This document shows positions 56,878-64,000 of a stretch of 64,000 nt of DNA, one piece after another. A program made the translations under genes and the position numbers. The notes beneath the pieces were generated by a model. The model was not told where the DNA came from. It was given only the letters and a program-made list of their open reading frames with translations, and did no database searches. Numbering within the stretch: the first letter of the stretch is position 1; every line of letters begins with the position of its first letter. This DNA is from Dysidea avara. Lineage: Eukaryota > Porifera > Demospongiae > Dictyoceratida > Dysideidae. The stretch is from assembly GCF_963678975.1 (NCBI RefSeq), contig NC_089281.1:28695616-28759615 (forward strand), given 5' to 3'.

Positions 56878-59105
56878 TCATGTTTGATTTTCAGTTGGTG
56901 ATTGTGCACTTGTCTCTTCTTCATTATCACTGACAGCAGTTTTACTAACATCATCATTCTTGTCAATCTTTCTGAAAGGAATAACCTTCTGAAATGCTTC
57001 CTTCCAACTGCCAGTCTGTACAAACCACAGCAGTATCTCAAACACTACAACACATTACACAATGTATGCAGTAAGGTGAGGAAGGTAAGCAGCTTGTCCA
57101 TACCGTGGTTGACTGTTAGTACTTTTCTGCCACTAATGGTGACATAATCTGATATTGGCAGCTGAGCATGTTGTATACCAAGTTCTACTGCTTTATCATA
57201 ACAGTATCTCTGAAATGATAGTACAAATTAAACCTCTGTGTGTATGTGCACACATATGCAGTACATGTGCGTGCATGTGTGATGAGGCAGCACGGCCAAG
57301 TGTGTGAAGCATTTTCCAGCAATAGCAAGGCGCAAATAGCAAGGTTCCCAGGGTGCCCTGGTGCTATTATAGTTCACTTAAATTTTACTCACATTGTTTC
57401 AGCTCTTCCAGTTATATTAAAGGGTGGACTTGGATGTTCACCGAGGGAGCAAGCCCAACTGTCCATGTCTCACATGATGGGAGGAACTTCAGGTATCCAA
57501 ATGGTCAATTGTGAGAAATGGTACAGTCTCCTGCAGAGTACTACTCCAGAGGTAGATGCTCCAGCATTTGGCATGGCTGTGTCTATACAGGAGCTAAAGG
57601 CCTTACTTTGTGTGCGTGTGGATATGTGCATATAGTGTGTAGTGTGTGTCTATGAATAGTAGTCCATATAGTTAGTAAATGTGCATACATTTTGTTTGTT
57701 AATCACTATCCCCAAAAGGGACCCACAAGAAGGCTATATCCAGTATATTAAGGAGTCAGAAGATACTGAAACTGTTCAGTATAGACCAGGTGACTTTATC
57801 ACCAGATAACTTAAAAATTTACCTAATGAATGGCATTCTCTCTGTATTCAATAAACATTGCATGTGTAGACAACCATGTGTAGCACATACACAGTGCATG
57901 TACAGTACATAAAGTGTGCAAATCGTTGTGCATGTGTATGCATGCAGGCTATGCAGGTGGTTTACCTTGTGATGGTTGTGATCTACTAGTCCTCCAATGA
58001 TGTAAGCCTTGGTAGGGTCCAACTCTATTTAACAACTCATAGGAAATTGTGGCAAAGACAACACACACCTACCATTTAAGATGTTTGGTGACTCTGCAGC
58101 TAAAAACACCACATTATCCTTGCCAAATTGATCTATGTAGCTCTTACTAGTGATATTAACCTGATGATAAAGTGAAAATACTATTTCAGGACTTCATGCC
58201 ACAGCCATATGTGTGAATAGAAATTGTTGTGGGACATAACTTTGAAGGTTTGATTTGCCAATTTTTACACAAAAATTTCTAATTTTAAGGACAAATGGCT
58301 AGTAAAGTTTATGGTATACCACATACATTCCAACTCTTATATCCGGACACCAGTTCATCCATCTTTTCTTCACACTTTCCACCAAGACTGGTCAAATAGA
58401 ACTACAAAAATAACAAGGCTAAATATTTTAAAATATATCCAGGCAACTAACTTGTACTGGTTTCTCAGCTTTCCTGTTCTCTGAATAACATCTTTTACAC
58501 TGCTTCAGTAACATTTTAATATCCTGAAATTGATCAATTAAAATATAACAGGAGATTGAACGTTACCTTATCTGCCATTAGTTGGTCATAGCCTAAATCA
58601 ATAGCAATTCTTACACTACTAGCAGAATCATCAGACATTCTTCGTTTCTTAACAATAGGTAGCTGTTCACCTGTGGTAATTAATGTACCAGGTGTAGATT
58701 TGTTATCCGCAGGGTAGGGGAATTTGCAACAAGGGTAAGCAAACACCAAATAGTAAGGAACTCAAGTTATTCTTAGGTGTGGGGTACTTGTATAGATTTT
58801 TGCAAATCACCACCAATCCCAACCTAACTTTTGTTGATCTAGGGTATGCATTAATAGGTGTATAACGGCATGTCCATACCTTCTGCCTTACGTTTCCTTC
58901 TTTTCTCTTTCTCCTTGGCTCTTTGTTCTGCCCTATTAGCTAAATGACATAACGCGCCTGTGGCTTACAAATGATACCTCCATTGAGGACGTTTCTCTTT
59001 CATTTTCTCTACCTTAAGCAACCTCTTTCGTTGTTTCTTTGACATTTCAACCACACCAGGTTGGCTGTCTGTAGGGAGTGCAACGGTTGCTACTTCATCA
59101 CTCAT
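56878..59105 (-). CDS. TRMT10A: tRNA (guanine-9-N1)-methyltransferase, TRMT10A/B type (283 aa, 9 exons)
   Basis: Exons: 58978-59105, 58880-58932, 58567-58670, 58452-58523, 58327-58401, 58073-58160, 57966-58024, 57104-57209 and 56878-57044, totalling 284 codons with stop. A basic Lys/Arg-rich N-terminus (MSKKQRKRLLKVEKMKEKR) leads to a SPOUT fold: VRIAIDLGYDQLMADK, CYSENRKAEKPVQFYLTSL, DNVVFLAAESPNILNELDPT and YIIGGLVDHNHHK, then ELGIQHAQLPISDYV and LTVNHVFEILLWF. These match the SAM-binding knot of Trm10, which methylates N1 of G9 (A9 in some members) in cytosolic tRNAs. The lack of a long mitochondrial leader argues against TRMT10C. It is divergent from RPS16, with 203 bp between starts. The 756-bp intron 7 carries odd open sequence on the opposite strand. 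Confidence 0.9.
57315..57800 (+). other. Open, exon-like sequence antisense inside the TRMT10 intron
   Basis: On the plus strand two stretches read like exons with GT/AG borders. About 57409-57600 includes VILKGGLGCSPREQAQ and PEVDAPAFGMAVSIQEL. About 57716-57788 includes DPQEGYIQYIKESEDTETVQ before GTGACT. A 131-codon frame (57240-57635) spans the first. I do not recognise the protein. It may be a captured gene fragment or a small nested gene. Confidence 0.35.
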
Positions 59106-59308
59106 TTTTTTCTTTGTACGCCTTATAAAAATATTTTTAATATTTTGTTTGGCGCTATAGTACACTCGGGTATTCAAGCATGCGCACTAGCAAGCACATG
59201 TTCTTTTACTCTAATTAAAGCCCGGTGGGTGAAGAACAAGGAAGGTACTAAATCGATAGCTTTTGTTGTGATCTCGACCTTGTAGTTCAATAAACGTAGG
59301 GTAGAAAT
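59106..59308. promoter_or_regulatory. Divergent promoter region, TRMT10 / RPS16
   Basis: Only 203 bp lie between start codons. No TATA box is evident. Both genes serve translation, so a shared promoter is plausible but inferred. Confidence 0.5.
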
Positions 59309-59949
<641 letters not shown>

Positions 59950-60684
59950 CAAGAACATTATATTTCTTGTACAATTTAACATCTTATTTGATAAATGTGA
60001 CCCATTCTGGCAAAATCAGTCTTATCATCTATTTAAAAATGTCTAGAAATGCCAGTTTTAGTATTGTGTTGTAGCTTGCCAATGGTTGAAGCTATGTGTA
60101 CCAAATTTTCACATGTTTACACTAATTCCTTACCTTTGAGAGCACCCATTGTGCAAATAGCCAACAACAAAGTTTCCCACCATTTTAGATAGGTTTTAAG
60201 CCATGGCTGTATCAGGTAAGCTCCAAAAGGGAGGGAGGTGGGGGCCTGGAAGGAGGGAAAGAGGCTGTTCAAAAAAATTGAAAAGGGAGGAATTAGGCCA
60301 AGTTATGGGCCATTCAGGTCTCAAAATTGGCTGAAATGAAAGGAAATTCACAGCAGTGATACTTATTCAACACAGAGCTGTACAGCCATTCCCAGGCTGA
60401 CCGGAGCTCCATTAAGGCCCCAGACCACATGTATGGATCGCCACATGGCTTGGGAAAAGCAGCCAGCAAAACCAGACCAGTTTTAGTTTTGTGAAAATTG
60501 AATCTGCTGACATGGGCGATAAGACTGGTTTTCCCAGACTGGGTTACAAATTAACATATAATTGTGATGATAAAAACATGACATGTTTAGTGCTAAGCAT
60601 GAAAAGAACATAACTATGGAAAAAGTAACGTACATTTAAAAATCTTGCTAATATAATTATAAATACAAAGTAAATTGCAAATAT
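59950..60684. other. Convergent gap between RPS16 and the claw-domain gene
   Basis: 735 bp with no gene. About 60220-60290 is a purine-rich run (GGGAGGGAGGTGGGGGCCTG) like the G/C-capped repeats elsewhere. Confidence 0.5.
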
Positions 60685-63600
60685 TTAAACTTTCCATTCA
60701 TCTGCAGTTAGACGGTACACTTGTGATCCCATCGGCACTCTAAGTCTGTTACCATCCTTTGGAGACAGGTATATGTTTTATGTGTAAAAAAATCTGTTAT
60801 ATATACCTTTTTGACTTCACAATGAACTCTTCCTGTAACTTTCCCTACTAACAATTTTACAATCTTGTTACAAGCTTCATGATGTGTAGTAAATGTGCCA
60901 GAACTTTTTTTGTCCAAGTAGTACACCTTGCTATCAACTGTGACAGCAAAATAGTTGCCATGCTTGTCTGGATAGAACAGAGCAATGTCCCCAACTTGAA
61001 GACTAAATAAATACAAATGAGTAACACATACGTCTTCTATAACAATACAGATACTAACTTGAGCACATTAACAGAAAACCAGGATGATGCTTTGGGCTAT
61101 ATCATACAAATTGTACAATATAATAAGACATCATACAGTTTACCTTTAGTGGCGCTTCTGCAGAAGGTACAGATGGTGACAATGCATTCGGCTATGCAAT
61201 AGAAAATGTACAACACAGTATGACAATTTTAACAGACTTACTTTCGGTGCTTTTTCCACGGAGGGTACTATAGTAGAATCAGTAAGCTCTCTGTAGAAGT
61301 TAAAATACACCATTACAACAACCAACATTACAGTAGATGAGTATACTTGCAGCTAGAAGTTGAAGTGAACATGATTGGTTCAGTGGAACTCTTCTCCAAG
61401 ACTCGTTGGCTCTCTTTGTAATCTCTCTCAATTTCCATGTACTTCTTCTGCCACAGATCAACTTTTTGTTCTGAAAAGCAAATCACTTGTAGGCAGACAG
61501 ACAGACACAATAGTACATACAACTTGAGTTAGAACTCAAAAACAAAACATTTAATAACTCAAGGATGGAATAATCCACAAGGTACTGCTTGACCTCTAAA
61601 ATTGTTTCAAAATCTTTTCATTCAAAGGTCTGACACCTTATATGAGTGTTTTCTAAACTTGTATTATGAGTTCATAAGCACCATACTGTTTCTGTGCATT
61701 TTAAAAACTCTATGTAAGTAATGTTCTGTGGTTGTCAAGTGGTATGTATGTATGCATAAAACCTTACCTAGAGTTGATTTTTGCTGTTCTATCACTTTAT
61801 CTTTTTCTGCTATAATTGTTTGTAATTTCTTCACCTCTTTGCTATTGTGTTCTTTCTCAAGCAAACCATCACTCTTACATTTAGTGATCTCTTTGATGGC
61901 TTCTGCCTCTGCTTGCACAGCTTTCTTGTAGTTCTCCTCATATTCTCGTAACTTTGATGAAATGACTTCATTTTCTGCTGTTAGTTTGGTAGTTTCTTCC
62001 TCCAATTCTTTCTCAAGATTTTCTTGGACTGTTTTGAGTTCAGTTAATTTCCTTTCCTTATCATCTAGTTGATTTTTAAAGATGGTTTTCATCAGTGATT
62101 CGTCTTGTACACTTTTGTCTACTGTCTCTTGTAGTTTCTTTATTTCAGTTGCTGTCTTTTCTTTCTCAGCAAGAAATGTGTTTTCCTTAATGTGGTGCTC
62201 CTTGACACAGTCACTCAACTTGTTCTCTAAATTCACCACTGAAGATGAAAGCTCAGTAAGTTTACTATTCTTCGTACTAATTTCTGAATTTAATCTCTTT
62301 ACTTCAACATTGAGCTGTTCTTTGTCTTTCCTCAGACTGGAGTTCTCAGATTTTAGTTCTTCAAGTTTTTGACTAAGTTCCTTTTCAGTTCGGTCAAGTG
62401 TTTCGCTCTTTTCTTGATGAATGGATTTCAACTGATGAAGTTCTTCAACCACTTGTGTATTGTATTTCTGTAACTCCACTTCAGTTGTGTTACACTTGGA
62501 TTTCAATTCTTCATTATCAGCTTTAACCTTGTGTAACTCTTGTTTCAGTTTACTTAATTCTTCTTCTAACTTTTGTTTCTCCGTGTCCAGCTTTTGTTGG
62601 TGAGTTTTTTCAGCTGATATTTTTTCAGTGGCAATTTCTAACTTTTTGTTAAGATCACGGATGTCTTTTCCTTTTGATTCAAGCAATGTATCTTTGAGTT
62701 TAGTGTCCTTTATATGCTGTTCTTGCAACTGGGTGATTTCAGAGCTCTGGTCATCTATCTTTAACGCCTGCTCCTGAAGTAGCTTATCTTTCTCTTCAAT
62801 ACTTTGTTTGTACTGCAGCAATTCCTGTGGAAGGCTCTCCATTTTCTTCTGTTGTTTCAATAGTACAGATATGTCAGACTTCTGTTTTTCTATCTTCAGT
62901 TTTTGTTCTCTTTCAGTCTCTTGAAATTTCTGTATGCATTGTTGTAACTGCTGTTGAAGATTGTCCACACTTTCTTTTAACACTTCAATTTCTTTATCCT
63001 TTGTTTCAAATTTCCTTGAATGGGACAGTCTTTCTTCCAGAACTTTTCTTTGGCTTTCAGTCTGTTGTTCATGGAGTAGTTTATCTTTCTCTTCAGCTAG
63101 CTGTTTGCATTGTAGCAACTCTTGCTGAAGGGCTTCCATGTTAGTCTTTAACGCTTCAATTTGCTTATTTTTTTCTTCAAATTTGCTTGAATTGGACAGC
63201 CTTTCTTCCTCAATTTTTCTTTGGCTCTCAGTCTGTTCCTCATGGAGTAGTTTATCTTTCACTTCAACTTGTTGCTTGCATTGTAGCAACTCTTGCTGAA
63301 GGGCTTCCATACTTGTCTGTAACTTTTCAATTTGCTTATCTTTTTCTTCAAATCTGCTCGAGTTAGATAACCTCACTTCCATTGCATTTCTTTGGCTTTC
63401 ATTCTGTTTCTCTGTCATATACTGTAACTGTTGTTCTAACTTTTCAGTTTCCATCACTTTCTCCTCAGACAAAGCAGCAAGTTTCTTCTCCAATGTTTCA
63501 CTAGAACTAGCTAGTTGAGCGTTATGTAGTTTCAGCTGCTCCATTTCTTGCTCGAGCTCTTTTTTTTCAGTCTCGAGTTTTGATATTTCTTCAAATTGGC

Positions 63601-63763
63601 TCTCATTTTCTGACGCAGAGGTGTACATGCTGGCATCAACTTCATCCTGTGGTCGGCTAACAACAGGTCGGCTATCAACAGGTCGGCTATCAACAAACTG
63701 TTTAACTGGCTGGCTAGTAACTGGTTGTGAAACTGTCGTTGCTCCTTCTACAGTGAAGCTCAT
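60685..63763 (-). CDS. Coiled-coil protein with a C-terminal FIP200/ATG11 claw domain (840 aa, 7 exons)
   Basis: Exons 61768-63763, 61347-61470, 61242-61290, 61144-61191, 61059-61096, 60807-61002 and 60685-60756, totalling 841 codons with stop. Residues ~50-700 are coiled coil. Residues ~121-290 are three copies of a 57-residue unit (ESQRK..EERLS.S.KFE, ALQQELLQCKQ..EEKDKLL). The C-terminus, LQVGDIALFYPDKHGNYFAV ... VGKV ... NRLRVPMGSQVYRLTADEWK, matches the claw of RB1CC1/FIP200, which docks cargo receptors such as p62 onto the autophagy machinery. RB1CC1 itself is about 1,600 aa with an N-terminal Atg17-like scaffold. None is present here, and an in-frame stop just before the ATG supports a genuine short start. 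It is either a short FIP200 relative or the 3' half of a gene split between transcripts. Exon 5 (38 bp) is placed by phase. Confidence 0.8.
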
Positions 63764-64000
63764 GGCATTGCTTTAGTAGTAAAATATAGTAGTAATGTAA
63801 TAAGGTTCACAAACAGAACAGCAGAACTTATTTAAATTTTACAATTTTAGGCCTGCTTGTTTGAATATTTTATAATACAAAGGTTACTCTCTTTTAGAGT
63901 CACGTGTAAAAAAAAAGTGTACGGAGCCAGATCTGTTGGGACCAATATCTTTCTTTTACTGTTTTTAAAAGTGCATTCTTAATTCAGTAAGCAATTTTTA
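63764..64000. promoter_or_regulatory. 5' flank of the claw-domain gene
   Basis: About 240 bp of AT-rich sequence upstream of the ATG, with an in-frame TAA nine bases before it and a TCACGTG E-box-like word near 63900. No other feature seen. Confidence 0.4.

Overview
The window is nuclear DNA from an animal. It is AT-rich, its genes are cut by many GT-AG introns (several only 41-51 bp), and its proteins are metazoan types: TACC, haspin, a FIP200-type claw protein, a ZU5-CARD protein and a secreted haem peroxidase. Short introns, tight gene spacing and dense small DNA transposons fit an early-branching animal, most likely a sponge. That placement is an inference; no mitochondrial or rRNA sequence is present to test it. 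I saw no retroviral, LTR or Polinton remains.

Layout. (1) 54-9032, minus: a TTF2-like SNF2-family ATPase running off the left edge, with a 6.3-kb intron packed with DNA-transposon debris. (2) 9353-18855, plus: a 20-exon gene for an N-terminal P-loop kinase of polynucleotide-kinase type with a SWIM zinc finger near its C-terminus; it shares a 320-bp divergent promoter with gene 1. (3) 19480-20997 and 24537-27527, plus: two paralogous secreted LVIVD / choice-of-anchor-B proteins. They belong to a segmental duplication that also copied the 3' end of the next gene, leaving a TACC relic at about 22.6-23.06 kb. (4) 27688-30806, minus: TACC, 16 exons. (5) 31074-31739, plus: mitochondrial IF3, divergent from TACC. 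(6) 31848-32471, minus: TM2-domain membrane protein. (7) 32669-40834, minus: haspin kinase, 16 exons. (8) 44354-48179, minus: ZU5-CARD protein. (9) 53087-55627, minus: secreted animal haem peroxidase. (10) 56878-59105, minus: TRMT10 tRNA m1G9 methyltransferase, divergent from (11) 59309-59949, plus: ribosomal protein S16. (12) 60685-63763, minus: coiled-coil protein ending in a FIP200/ATG11 claw domain.

The spliced models were built by eye from splice sites and reading phase. Every complete multi-exon model sums to a whole number of codons and ends at its own stop, which is good internal support. Haspin and TACC (mitosis), MTIF3, TRMT10 and RPS16 (translation), and the claw protein (autophagy) are housekeeping genes sitting close together without evident operon logic. 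The wide gaps at 41-44.3, 48.2-53.0 and 21-24.5 kb hold transposon debris. At least four hAT-type MITEs have perfect or near-perfect 8-bp target duplications, and a short motif, CTCTAATAGAG, is scattered about twenty times across the window.
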